Shown here one piece after another: positions 10,511 through 21,723 of a DNA stretch of 27,296 bases (its first letter is position 1; each line of letters starts with the position of its first letter). The stretch comes from Reticulitermes lucifugus (taxonomy: Eukaryota; Arthropoda; Insecta; Blattodea; Rhinotermitidae). The position numbers and the translations under genes were made by a program. The notes under the pieces are model-generated. The model ran no database searches and was not told the DNA's origin. It saw nothing but the letters and a program-made list of their open reading frames with translations. The stretch is from NCBI GenBank assembly GCA_026260175.1, contig JAKCWW010006537.1, forward strand, positions 4,890-32,185, given 5' to 3'.

Positions 10511-11991
10511 TATGGTCCCATGGAAGTCACATTAATGGATTTTGCTGTATATCCATTCCCCTCACAACTGTTTCCTTAATGTCATGAAGTTCTTCATCAT
10601 GTGCTTCCTTCCTTCATCCTCCACTGGGTATACTGTACTGAGCGTTTTGCTTTCTGGGACTTGTAAATAAAGTGGGGCATTGATACACATTTTGGTTCAT
10701 GTAAACTTATTTGCATGCCACAGGTGTCTCAGTCAGCATGGTATTTTCCCCCTCCCCACAATATAACTATAGTAGAGTTTCTTTGTGGGGACAAGGTCTT
10801 ATTATAGGCAAGGTGTAACTTGAATTTGTTCGAACTGAATAACTTTTTTTTTCTTCGCTAATGAAAGTAATCTTGGACCATGACTGAAATTTGAAATTTA
10901 TGTCCATTATAATATTAGCTAATAATTCTTCAACCTTTTCACATGAGTTTAACTCTGCTTTGTTTTACACCATGCTATATAGTACTGTCAATATAATTTA
11001 TTGTCAAACAATATTTTAATATTCATATGAGCAGCATAATGTATAATTGAAACAGGATTATATGGAAGTATAGCACATGATCAACAAATGACAGAATAAG
11101 AATTGTGGTAATACTTCTATATGCATTTTTGTAACCATTTTGGTTCACCCATTGATTTCACAGTCCAGGTGAGTGGTCAGTCGTTTTGGAACCGTTTGGT
11201 TTGTCATGTGAAAACATTAAGTAATCGTGAATGTTTCTCATTGCAGCTGTTTTTCAGGATCGTGGAGTCCACTGTATAACAGTAGAACTTGCTGTATTAC
11301 ATGTTTGATCATGAAGAACAGACCTAAGTAGTTTGTATCAAACATTGCTAGTACCAAGGTAGATGCTCTCTTTGAGGCTGGCTTACTGGATGTGCTGTGC
11401 TGTGTATGAGGAAAAAATACAAAGCAAAAAGGAAACTTTCCTTTTTGCCAAAAGGCATAACTTTGTATTATGTTGTAGTTATTACAGTTTCCAGGTTTTC
11501 AGACCCTACACTCGACAGTGGATCCAGTATTCAGCACTTCCAAACTACTGTACATCACTTTAATTTATTAGTGTTTCCACAGTGAACAAGTAAACAAAAG
11601 GACCTAAGTTCAAACAGGATGTGTACAAAATAGAATTTTCCCAGACACAGAAAGTAGAAGTTTCATGTATCAACTGTTGGATGTCATGCCTTTTGCTTTA
11701 CATTGTAATTTTCTCAATTGAGTTTACCTTCAAACAAATTCTGTATAGTGCCATCGTGTTAAAAGTAACAGTATTATTTTCAAAATGATCAAAATGTTCT
11801 TCCACAGTGTCAGTGATTTGTGTGACCTTGTGTGTAAAGGAATTGTTTTGTCACCTGTGTGCCTACTGTACTGTCATTGTCTGATTAAGTGAATGCTGTT
11901 AGAAGTGACACCAGTCATTCCTCTTAGTTAACTATTGGATATGAACTTCGTCACAAATCCTTACTGTATCAAGGAGATTGTATATACTAGA
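10511..11991. other. No gene recognised
   Basis: Non-coding AT-rich DNA. An AATAAA at 10666-10671 is present on the plus strand. No repeat family was assigned. Confidence 0.5.
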
Positions 11992-12489
11992 TGGTCCTGA
12001 AATGTATGTAACAAACTATGTGATGGTGATCCCCATTGAAAATGTTGACAAGAAAACTCAAGAGTTTTATCTTACTGACTTATTTGACACTGCCCAGTTT
12101 TGTCTCCTGCACACTTTCTGTTCCTCTGCTTCTTAATTTCTGTCCTCACACTTTGTTCTCCTCTCCCCATTTGCTTCACATGCCCCTTTTCCACCTGACC
12201 CCTTTTTCACTTCCTGTTTTCTCCTTTTTCTTCCTCTGACCCCATTTTCTTTCCTCCTGCACCAAAGGAGGATGAATGGAGTGGAAAGAAAATGGAGAAA
12301 AGTTGGAGTGGGTAAGAGAACAAGGTGGGGGGAAGGGGTGGAAAGAAAGCAGGGAGAGGGTAAAATGTGAAAGGAGGAGGAGATAAACTGGGTATAGCAC
12401 CAAAATGAAACTACTTAGGAAAAATGTTACCAGACTTTTTGTCATGATTTTCAATGGGAAACATATCCGGTTTGTTGCATTAAGGACCA
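11992..12489. mobile_element. Fold-back element with long imperfect inverted arms, pyrimidine/purine-rich
   Basis: The two ends are inverted matches: TGGTCCT at 11992-11998 against AGGACCA at 12483-12489, CCCATTGAAAAT at 12032-12043 against ATTTTCAATGGG at 12447-12458, and CCCAGTTT at 12093-12100 against AAACTGGG at 12385-12392. The left arm then runs into a long C/T-rich tract (to about 12255) and the right arm into the matching G/A-rich tract (about 12265-12380). Arms of roughly 200 bases are thus separated by almost no spacer. There is no transposase; it is a non-autonomous fold-back element or an old inverted duplication. No target-site duplication is obvious. Confidence 0.65.
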
Positions 12490-14124
12490 CTCCCTGTGCA
12501 TGCATACTTCAGAAAATTTGTATTCATCCACCTACAGTGAAACTTACAGAACGGTGGACCTTCCTTAGTATGATATCATGAGGACTTCTCATGCTTTGTA
12601 GTCCATCTCCCCCCCCCCCTTAACCTTCATATTGTACAGTTGTGTAGTTATTTTTAAACAGAAGACTTATCTTTATTACAAGGAAATTTTGCAGCAGCTC
12701 TAAGAAAGATTCATTGTTGAAAATCTTGAGATAAGACTGTGAAGTTGGTTATATTCTATAAGAATAAGATGAACCCTTGACAGAGCCCAGTCAGATTAGT
12801 GAGGATAGGGAATGGGATGGAGGATGTAGATTATGGTAGCAGTGAATGCTTGGATTTTAGTTTGTAATACTTGTTCACAAAATTATGTCATTGAACTCAT
12901 AGGACCATTCTCTTAAAAGGAATATCTTTCACTTGAATACAATTCCAAGCATGTTTAAAAAGTCCTGAGCATTTTCACAACTGTGTTTTATGATATAAAG
13001 TTACTTGTTGTAAGTATTTCACTTAATGACTTCAGTTAATAAGATTAGAGCATTGGTGGCAGATCCATGAAATATGAGTATGGAGCATCAGTGGAATAAT
13101 ATAGACAGGAAAATTGAAGTACTTGAAGAAAGTCCTGTCCCCTTGCCACTTTGTCTGCCATAAATCTCTTTGGAACTGAATGCAGGCCTCTGGTTTGGGG
13201 AGCTGGCAACTAGTAAGTTATGTCTTAAAATGAAAAATATCAGCTGTTTCAAGTATGCAGTGGCCCCAAATTAACCGACCTGTTGACAAAAATACTGTAG
13301 CAACAGTGGTTATTCATTTATGTTTTTGGAAGATCATTCAGCACTCAGTTAATTAAACATGGCTGCCCATTGTATGTTTCAAAAAGTGTATCAATTTTAG
13401 TAGGTTTTACATACATACCTAATCCAGATGTTATCACCAGTAGTGTGTAGTCTCTTCATTTATATCCTTGACTGCTCTGATCTGGCTTGATCATGTTGGT
13501 GTGAAACAGTTTCTAGTATGTGGCCCATTGTTATAGATGAATATTGTGACTGAAGAGCATAATTATAGTAGATGCCAACTAGAACACACACATTCAAAAC
13601 ACTGGCATATAAAATACACAAGGTGTGTACAAAAGTTGGTAAAAAATTATAAGAGGGAAATGCCTGTGCTGTGACATGGTCGTAGTTATGTCTCATTGAC
13701 AAGATTGCAGTGATGTATTAACCAAGAGACCACACAGTATTGATGACATTGGTCAAATTATGTAAGAAGGCTTGCACTTGAAGATGATTCGTTTCTATTG
13801 AAATGCATAGTGAGTGGGCAGATTTCATTGAATGGTCACTCCTTGTACAATTATGTACACTTGCCATGGACAATGATTGTCTTTTAGTTCTACCATGGCT
13901 GAAAAATGTGTATTATTAATATTTGTGCATGATAGTTCCTGTATGTTTGTGTTGGAGGTAGAAAGAAATGGCTTTTGCATGGCAAGAGTCAGTTTGACTT
14001 CCAGTTCTTACATGTACTGTGTCTTTAAAAACATTCATACGCCTACACTGAATCTATGTTTTACATGTATCCTGCTTGAATAAAAGATGGGGAATGAGAT
14101 CAAGCATGAACTGAAACAGTAAAA
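12490..14124. other. No gene recognised; C-run at 12609-12619
   Basis: Non-coding sequence with an 11-base C homopolymer. Open frames here (for example 13460-13702 on the minus strand) show no motif. Confidence 0.5.
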
Positions 14125-14705
14125 TGTTCATGGGCTGTCAGCCGCATCAGATGGTTCAAGGCAGCCACTGTTTTGGAAACCACCATCTCCATCATCAGTG
14201 TTCTGATGTGACTTAACACCTAACTGTCTCATATTATATACTTACGTAGGGCTGGAGCTCATGGTTGGACACAAACCAGTGGGGTTACTGAGTGGAGTCT
14301 GAAGATTATTGTGCCTGGGCTCAATTCTCATTGGTCAACTCTTGTGATCTGTTTCAGCATGTTAGCCACAGACTGCCAGGCTCAGTGCTATACAAAACCC
14401 TCAGTTCTGTTGGAAGTTGCTTGGTTATGATTGTATCTGTATTGCCTCCTTCACCATGCAGTTGATATAATTGTTGCTTTATGCAATCTACATGTATAGC
14501 AACCTTCATACTCCTAATAACCCCACTGACTTGCATCAAACCACAAACTGTGGTCTTGTGCAGGTGTACGAGTATAATGTGGTTAGGTTGGATGGTGAGT
14601 TATATCAGAACTGATGATGATGATGATGATGGAGATGGTGTTAAGCTCCAAAACGGTGGTTAACTTGAACCACCTGGCACAGCTGGCAGCCTGAGAAGAA
14701 TTATT
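14125..14705. mobile_element. Inverted repeat pair built from a LINE/SINE-tail-like sequence
   Basis: The left arm 14125-14211, reversed, aligns with the right arm 14604-14705. Both read CATCAGAAC or ATCAGAAC, then CTGATGATG, GGAGATGGTG, a CTCCAAAAC or TTCCAAAAC block, a TTGAACCA(C/T)CTG block and a CAGC or CGGC block. A second inner inverted match is CAGTGGGGTTACTGAGTGGA (from 14277) against the reverse of about 14503-14529. The right arm has an expanded (GAT)n run at 14612-14631. This is either a fold-back element or two copies of one retroposon tail inserted head to head. No open frame of note. Confidence 0.6.
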
Positions 14706-17099
14706 CAATTAATTCTCAGTGAAAGCTTCAAGAAAAGAGACAGTAGACATCTGTGTGTGTTTTACACACGTTGCCAGCTGTTTACATGAATGACTGCTGT
14801 ATACATTATAGTAACAGACATTTCATTAAAATTTTTTAATGTTAATTGGTGTGATATGCAATCTTTGTTATGAAATGGTCGCAGAACAAGGAGAATTGTT
14901 CTTTTGTTCCTATGGAAATCATACTGAGGGGGTTCAATTGTATCTGTGAGCAGTGTACTGATTAAAACTTTTGTTTTCCAGTATTTTGTGTGTTGTTCTA
15001 CCAGCCTGAGTTAGTTTTTGTGCATTTTATACATTATAAGCCACCAGTAACTAATTCTGTTTGTTCAGTTACTACTGTAGCTGCTAACTCAGAAAAATCA
15101 TTTCCTTGGGGAGCACACATTAACTGAGGCACAATGCTACTTACTTGTGTTTTCATTATTTTGTTTTCTCTGTTTCATGGCATCCAGCACTCACATCTTT
15201 CAGAAATATGTTATTTGTATTGACTTTTGTAGTATGGCATGGCATATTTCTTTTGTATACTTTATGGTTTGTAGGAAAGATAATTTCAGTGTTAGACTAA
15301 GACTTAATGCCTAAGTTTATGTGAACATTATTCTGTAAATATCTGCTTATTTTTCTATCACCAAAGGTACTAAAGAATAAGACATTATCCACCATGATTT
15401 CTGGGCAGTCATTACACAGTACACATTCTATAGTTGAGTATTTAATGTTGTAGTTAAACATTCTGTTTTACTGTGAAACTTTTCTTCACAGTATTTCTCA
15501 TTTTCACTTCATATATGCAGATTATTTTCATTTAAATTAAACCACTTGCAATGTAAGGAAGTGGCCATCAAGGTGACCTTACCCCCTGTTTACATGAACC
15601 TAGCACAATATGTTGGTATCCCTGCTGAGGTACATAGATATGACTGCAATTTTTTCTCATCTGTTTGGAAGTGTATCTTATTGGTCATGTCAGATGTAAA
15701 CTGGCTGTATTAAAGAAAGTTTACTGCTGTAAATCACTGCTATGGTTATAGTGCAGTCCCAGTGATTTAGCCAGAATATGTTGTGGTATGGCTCTGTTGA
15801 ATAAAATGTTTGTGTACATAGAAATTATTTCTGCGTCAGCCAGTTATGAATGGCAGTCATGAGATAGCATTTTCTTCTATGGCCTATGTGACATTAAGAA
15901 TAGACTGTTTCTGTCATGACAGTACCATTGCACCATAGCCACAAATGTAAAAGGATGGTGCTTGCTATTCTGTTATTGCCTGTGTAAGTCATTATGAATA
16001 GGCACATAATATGACACCAGTAGTTTTAGTGAAAGAAGTGCTTGAGTCAGTACTACATTGACCATCTTTGCCAAATAAATTTCTTATCATGCCTCAAGAT
16101 AGCAACATCACTTAGTACATACTGGTAGCCTATTAAGTTTAGACTTTTAATATGTACTCTCTAGAATATTCACGGTTATTTAGGTTGGATATTTTTGGCA
16201 GAGGTTTTTTTTATAGACAAAAGATTTGTGTGTGTGCACAGATTGTTTTCTTAACAGATTCTGTGTTCTCAATTCAGTTACAACAATAACCACAATCATT
16301 TTCCATTGAATTGTGAACATGCATTGTGCTAATAGAAATATAATGCAGACAAACCAAATACACACGACCACAAGCTACATTCATGATCAGTACATGACAG
16401 CATTTTTAAACAGGCCTTTTCTTGTCTTATGTGATGAGCTTTATGTTGGAAACACATAAAAATAAATGCATTATTATTAAAGCAAGTACAAAACTTTTCA
16501 GAACAAGTTAAATTGACTTGCCTTTCATTGGCATCTTATAGAATAAATCAAAAGTACAGTGCAACCCAAAATTAAAAAACTGAACTGGAAAATTGGACTT
16601 TGGGTGGTGCCATTAGAAGTAAAAGTCTGTAAGACAGCGCAGTCTATTCTTAATGCTGGGTGCAGCACAATGACAGACTGGTAGGCTGTGTGGTTCTGGC
16701 CTAAAATAAAAGTAGTTAATTTTGTATGTGTTCTAAACAAACTATCCAAAATCCTAAACAGGAAACCCCTCTGTTCTTTAGTTTAATGTCTGTCTCACTA
16801 ATTGTAAGTGGTATTCTGGACATGTATCAAGATATTTCCCAAGGAATGAAACTTGAAAATGCTGTGTTCCAGAACACTTCTGTTGTTACCAACGTGTGTA
16901 AAAACCTTTTTGCCAAATTGTTTAAAATATTTTTATTATAGTTTTATAGTTTGAAGGTGTTAAGTCTCTAGCATTCTCTTCTCTATGTTTGACATCTGCT
17001 TGCTGGAATTGTGAAGACTTGAAATTATACGAGCAACATGTCATTAATGGCAGCACATGGTTACTAATGATGATTATACCATTCCAGTTCTTTAAAATT
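14706..17099. other. No gene recognised
   Basis: AT-rich non-coding DNA. No exon, repeat family or RNA gene could be supported. Confidence 0.5.
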
Positions 17100-17185
17100 G
17101 TGTGTTCCATGCACACGCACGCATTTGTGCATGCATGCCTGTGTATGTGCACGTGCTTTGTGTGTGTGTAATATATGTATATTAA
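17100..17185. repeat. Alternating purine-pyrimidine (TG/CA-rich) tract
   Basis: A run dominated by TG, CA and TA steps, including ATGCACACGCACGCA, TGTGCATGCATG and TGTGTGTGTAATATATG. Such tracts tend to form Z-DNA or small cruciforms. It directly abuts the head of a SINE. Confidence 0.7.
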
Positions 17186-17450
17186 CTTTGTCGGTATAGT
17201 GACTAAGCTATGTGCTAAATCTCCGTGGAATTGTGATTCAAGTCCCGACAGAGGCAAGAGGGTTTTCTGTTCTCCAAAATCTCCAGACCACTTCTGGGGC
17301 CACGCAGCCTCCTATTCAGTGGGTACTGGGGACTCTTTCCCCAGTAGTAAAGTGACTGGGACATGCGGCTAACCACTCACTCATCTAGTGCTGAGGTTAA
17401 AAATGAGTCACACTGTACCTCCACTACACCATATGCCTTTGTGGCATGCA
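17186..17450 (+). mobile_element. tRNA-derived SINE (plus strand)
   Basis: The head is tRNA-like: GTCGGTATAGTGACTAAGC (about 17190-17209) fits a degenerate pol III A box, and TGATTCAAGTCCCG (17234-17247) fits a B box at a spacing close to a tRNA's. A non-tRNA body follows (CTGGGGCCACGCAGCC, GGGACATGCGGCTAACCACT). The 3' end is not sharply defined; the TATATATAATATATG at about 17469 may be its tail. It is not a functional tRNA, because no acceptor stem closes. Confidence 0.65.
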
Positions 17451-19496
17451 CAGGGACAACTTTACCTTTATATATATAATATATGTTGCAGTACTACACA
17501 CCCCCATGCATACTCCCACTGTGATCCTTATATATTGGGCCATGCCACCTTCCCACTTGGTACCACCACACTCTCACCCTTTATTTCATTGTGACATTAA
17601 TTTATCAGGCTGTATCCTTCTCCCACCTAATTTATCCTACAGATAACAACTACAGTGTATGCCAAAATGGAACAACTTCAACAAAAGAGACAGCTACCCC
17701 TGCCCCCACAAAAATAAATCTGTACACAAAATCTGATACAATTTAACATGAAAATTAAACAGCTAAAGAAATAAATATTAAACAACAATATATGGAAGGA
17801 TATCTTGTTAGATAAACCATCTTTTGTGATTGGACTGGAATTATTACTTCACCGCATGTTTACAAACCAGTGTTTTCAATTAAATTGTGTGCAGCTTGTT
17901 ATTAATAGCATTCACAGTTAATTTAATTGTGTATATTTACATCAGTATAACCATACTTTAATTCGATATTTTACCACTTAACGAATATCAGTTTAAGAGT
18001 AATCACTAGAGTCTTCAGGATACCTTTGATGCAGTCAAATGAGAAGAATTTAATGGGGACTTGATGGTCTAAGGGTAAAGCAAAGTGCAGTTGTTTTGGT
18101 TGTTTCATTTGGACACAGCATACCTTCTCTTCTTCTCGTTTGTGACACAGCCAAAACTTTGTATATGTTGTGGGGTAATACCAGGCCCCACCATGGTTCA
18201 TCCTATGGCCTTTTATCATTAGGGACAGAATGGAAATCCTGCCCTGCACCACATGGGCAGTGTCAAAAATTATACCTGGCAGTATCTAAGTCAAAAATAC
18301 ATTATTTAAATAGATGCCAGGTGAGTTGTTATGTTATGATACTGGTTATGAGCAGAGAAACCTGTGAATTTGAATTTGATGCGACAGTAAATGAAACAGA
18401 CCATGCATTTCTTGGTAATTGCTGTTCAAATGAAGTGATTGCCAAAACCAGAATATTGTAGTGACATTAAATAATAAGTTGGAGAACAGAAGTAGCACAT
18501 GTGTTAGTATTGATGTGTGAAGTACCAGTACTAATACAGTCCACACAGAAAACTGCACATGCAAGGAAGAGGTATAGGCAAGACAAATTTTTTATATTAT
18601 AGAGTGGACAAAAATAGATGCTGGGGTTTTAAACGTGAACTTTGTATTAACTGCTGTACACACACCCAGAAAACCAGCTGCTCCCTTCACCTCTTAAAGT
18701 TACGGTGTGGTAAGTAAAATAGGTGTATGATGTGTTGCTTGGCACACATCCAGATGGTAATCCAATAATGACTAATTTCAGATAGTTTTCTTCCTCATCA
18801 AAAATGTGTGTCTGAAACAGTAAGTAATATTCATATATGAGAAAACTGTGATTTGTGTTTGAAATGGCAATGTGCTAGGTGGAACTGCAGAGTAAAGCAA
18901 TTGAACAAAATTGAAGTTCAAAATCACTTGTAATTCAGTACACAACTTCTCTTGATAAGACAAATTTCTTTGTTTTACAGTATAGCTACATGTTTTGGCT
19001 TATAATAAAGGCTTCATCAGGCTGTCCTGATAAAAATATACGGAGGAACATTATGTAGTCTTTAGCTACACTGCTGCAGTATGGTAAAAATTTAATGCAT
19101 GACTACTATTTGACACTACATTGTCTTATGTTGTTCAGATGCAATATGTATGAAACTAGATGTTTCCTTTATCAGGTGTTGAAAGGGGCAGGGTTCCTAC
19201 ATGTTTGGGCCTGTTAGAAGGGCTAGTCTCAGTTCCTCATCAAAGGTTTAGATTAAATTAATTCCAAATGATAGTGGTAGGATACTCAAATTTGCTACTT
19301 AATTCCCTTCCATGTTAAAGGACACTGCACATACAAAAGTAATGAAGGGACAGGATATATCTTCCAGCAGTTACTGGATTTTAGTTTTGACTTTGGGCAT
19401 ACGAAAATACACTGGTGCAGGTTGGGAGGTAATGGAGGTGGCAGATGTGCTGTCATATTTACCAAACTAGGAGTTGGGATTAGGGGAATGGGAAAA
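17451..19496. other. No gene recognised
   Basis: Non-coding. Around 18991-19020 the minus strand carries CTGATGAAGCC and later AAAACATGTAGC, reminiscent of the LINE tail at 2940-2975 but without a pairing stem. Nothing else was assigned. Confidence 0.45.
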
Positions 19497-19709
19497 TACA
19501 GAGTTAGTCGAAAGTCAAAGTGCACCCATACTACTAAAACCAGATCATTCTTAGTGTAAATGTTACATAAATGAAACAAGATGACATTGCTTGCGGAAGG
19601 GATGGTTGGTCACCATACGTGCCGCAAGTCATGTACACCATAATACTAAGAATGTGGTGGTTGTATTGTTTGTATTATATGTGCGCGGTTACTTTTGGCC
19701 CACTCTGTA
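19497..19709. mobile_element. Tc1/mariner-type MITE, almost fully palindromic
   Basis: The left end TACAGAGTTAGTCGAAAGTC (from 19497) matches the reversed right end TACAGAGTGGGCCAAAAGTA (from 19709). The inverted match continues inward: CATTCTTAGTGTAAATG near 19547 against CATTCTTAGTATTATGG reversed from about 19653. Near the centre are GCTTGCGG at about 19590 and CCGCAAGTC at about 19622. The element is about 213 bp, both ends begin TA (the Tc1/mariner target), and it has no coding capacity. The end sequence resembles mariner-superfamily termini that begin TACAGGGTG. Confidence 0.7.
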
Positions 19710-21420
19710 TTTACTGTAGTGACTACAGATGTGGGAAGAACTGCTATCAGCTAGAATGAGGAATGCATGTAGTTCCAGAACTGGATATAATGGTCCCATA
19801 TCTTTCAAAGGAAACATGTTGATTTGGCAGTGATGTTTATAGGACTTGTGATTCAGCTAATTAAAATTTGCAGTTTTACTTATTTGCCACACTTCATTGA
19901 TATTCTCATTATTTCCATAGTTAGTAATGCAAGTATCCAATTTGGAATCATTTTTGCTGTAATGCTGAAATTATGTATTATGGTGTGTATTTGGAAATTT
20001 GAGAATTAGAGTATTCTTGTAGAGTTATTTTTTCAAAAAATGGTGGATTGTGTTATGTTCAGTATCTTTAATTTGTATTCAAATTTAAGCTCTGAATTAT
20101 TGTAACAGTGAGCCTGTCAGCAGGCTGTTCACTGTTGATGAAAGGTAAACAAAATATAGGTTATAGAAGTGTGCAACCTGAATGCCAGTGGGTCTCTATT
20201 TAAATATTAAATGAATGCTACTCATTTAGAAGTACTAAGTATTACATTAATTAGTTGAACTTATATATGTGGATATAATCCCTTGCCATAAGATTTGTCT
20301 TCATTAGTTCCATGACAACACTGATAAGCCTAATTTCAAACAAGTTTTTGTCATGTTGCTTTTATGCCAGTGTTTCTTCATTCAGTGTGCTTAGTGCTTG
20401 TAACATGTATTGAATTTGTTATTGGTTTTATAATAGTGCTACATAACTGCTGCTGTTGACTTCCTGTTGCATTCCTAATTTTGGAAATGTAGTATCACGC
20501 TAACATGACCGCCTTCATGATTCTCTGGCTATGAAATTGAATGGAATTTATCACATGTTTAGTTTCATTCCCTTATTGGGCTCTGTTAGAAGAAAATGAA
20601 GCTGCAGTTGAATTCTGTAAGTCAAAAAGAAACTGCAGCAGTTATCCAGCAGCACATTATTTTGCATTTGGTCACCACATATGTATTAGACTATACAGAA
20701 GTAAATTTGTGTTTTTATACTATATTGTTTATAGTAATATGTATAGTTACGTGTGTGTTTATTTATTGGACAAGAAACAGGTATCTGTTTTATTGAAATG
20801 GACTGTGGGGGAAGTTGTGTAATTGCTGTATAATGCATGCAACAAAGCAGGACAGGAATAAAATTGTTAACTAATTTTTGCTACAGGTTGAGTTTACAGG
20901 AGTGAAAAAATTAAGGTGATTGAACAAGTGTGATGTGGTATGACACATTATATTTCCTGTTAACAGATGTAAATGAGAAATGATATGAATGAAATGCAAT
21001 TGAGAGATTTTTTAGATTTATCTGTGTTTGGTGCTTATTTGCTTACTCTGAATTCCTCTTCTGGACATGACAGGAATCCTATGACTTTTCTTCTCAGATC
21101 CTGACAAATCACAAAAGGTAGAACTGTGTTCTCATATATGAATAAACATAACCCACAATAGATGTGTAGTTGTCATACAAATTTCTTTACTTAATGTACT
21201 GTGAGTGACAAGTGCTGAAATTCATAACGAACTGGAGCTAAGTGGTATTGTTTTTTACCATATCATGCCCATCTTTCACTGGTTGACTGTTTCATACAAC
21301 TTTCCACTCAAATGTCTTCTTATGCACTATGGAACTGGGAACTCAATATCCAAATACAGAAATGAATTTTATGAATATGAATGTTCAGTTGCAATACACT
21401 GTGTATGCAGGTATCCTTGT
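19710..21420. other. Downstream of the minus-strand gene; mostly unassigned
   Basis: The 3' UTR of the minus-strand gene should run down from 21420. The nearest minus-strand AATAAA hexamers overlap at 20758-20767, about 660 bases after the stop, without a clear GT-rich follow-up. No other gene was recognised. Confidence 0.45.
20104..20136. repeat. Stable short stem-loop
   Basis: AACAGTGAGCCTG (20104-20116) pairs with CAGGC(tgt)TCACTGTT (20121-20136) around a TCAG loop. There are 13 base pairs with a 3-base bulge. It is too short for a typical insect microRNA precursor, and there is no T run to suggest a pol III product. Confidence 0.6.
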
Positions 21421-21723
21421 TTACAGTTTCCATATATCATGCAGAATGGTAACAAGTCGAGGATCTGGGTGAAGTCCTTGCAGTCTTTGAGGCAGAGTTT
21501 CAAAATCAGCTTTTTCCACCTCATGACAGGGGTCTATTAACCTTGATGGAAATGAAGTGACAAATTGGGGTCCTAGAAGACGTTCACACAGTGCACATAA
21601 ACCACCCCACATCCGAAATTCTAGGAGATCTGAGTCTTCCCAACCAATCAAATTTTTGAGGTAGTTAAGTTGTTCATCACTTAATGGACGGCCCATTACT
21701 TCTCCCAGAGCTACCACCACATT
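21421..21723 (-). CDS. Unknown EF-hand-like gene, terminal exon
   Basis: The acceptor ATATTTATTTAG precedes 21723, phase 0. It reads NVVVALGEVMGRPLSDEQLN, YLKNLIGWEDSDLLEFRMWG, then GLCALCERLLGPQF and a tail ending HPDPRLVTILHDIWKL before TAA. The first 50 residues follow an EF-hand spacing (helix, 'xPLSDEQL' helix, acidic loop WEDSD, then a hydrophobic LEFRMW helix), but the loop lacks the usual ligand pattern, so calcium binding is doubtful. The last 40 residues resemble nothing I know. Confidence 0.85.
   Translation of the reverse strand, partial: NVVVALGEVMGRPLSDEQLNYLKNLIGWEDSDLLEFRMWGGLCALCERLLGPQFVTSFPSRLIDPCHEVEKADFETLPQRLQGLHPDPRLVTILHDIWKL

Noticed and set aside
12036..12505. Overlapping open frames rich in Leu, Ser, Pro and Phe on both strands
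   Set aside because: They are low-complexity translations of the C/T-rich tracts of the fold-back element.
14354..14539. 61-codon minus-strand frame
   Set aside because: It falls inside the inverted-repeat element and crosses its inner arms; no motif is present.
17186..17260. Functional tRNA gene
   Set aside because: A and B boxes are present, but the acceptor and anticodon stems do not close; it is a SINE head.
18991..19020. Second hammerhead core (CTGATGA...AAAACATGT) on the minus strand
   Set aside because: The presumed stem II is a direct repeat (AAGCC twice), not complementary, so no hammerhead fold forms.
19571..19759. 62-codon plus-strand frame with many Cys and Tyr
   Set aside because: It mostly overlaps the palindromic MITE and has no zinc-finger spacing.
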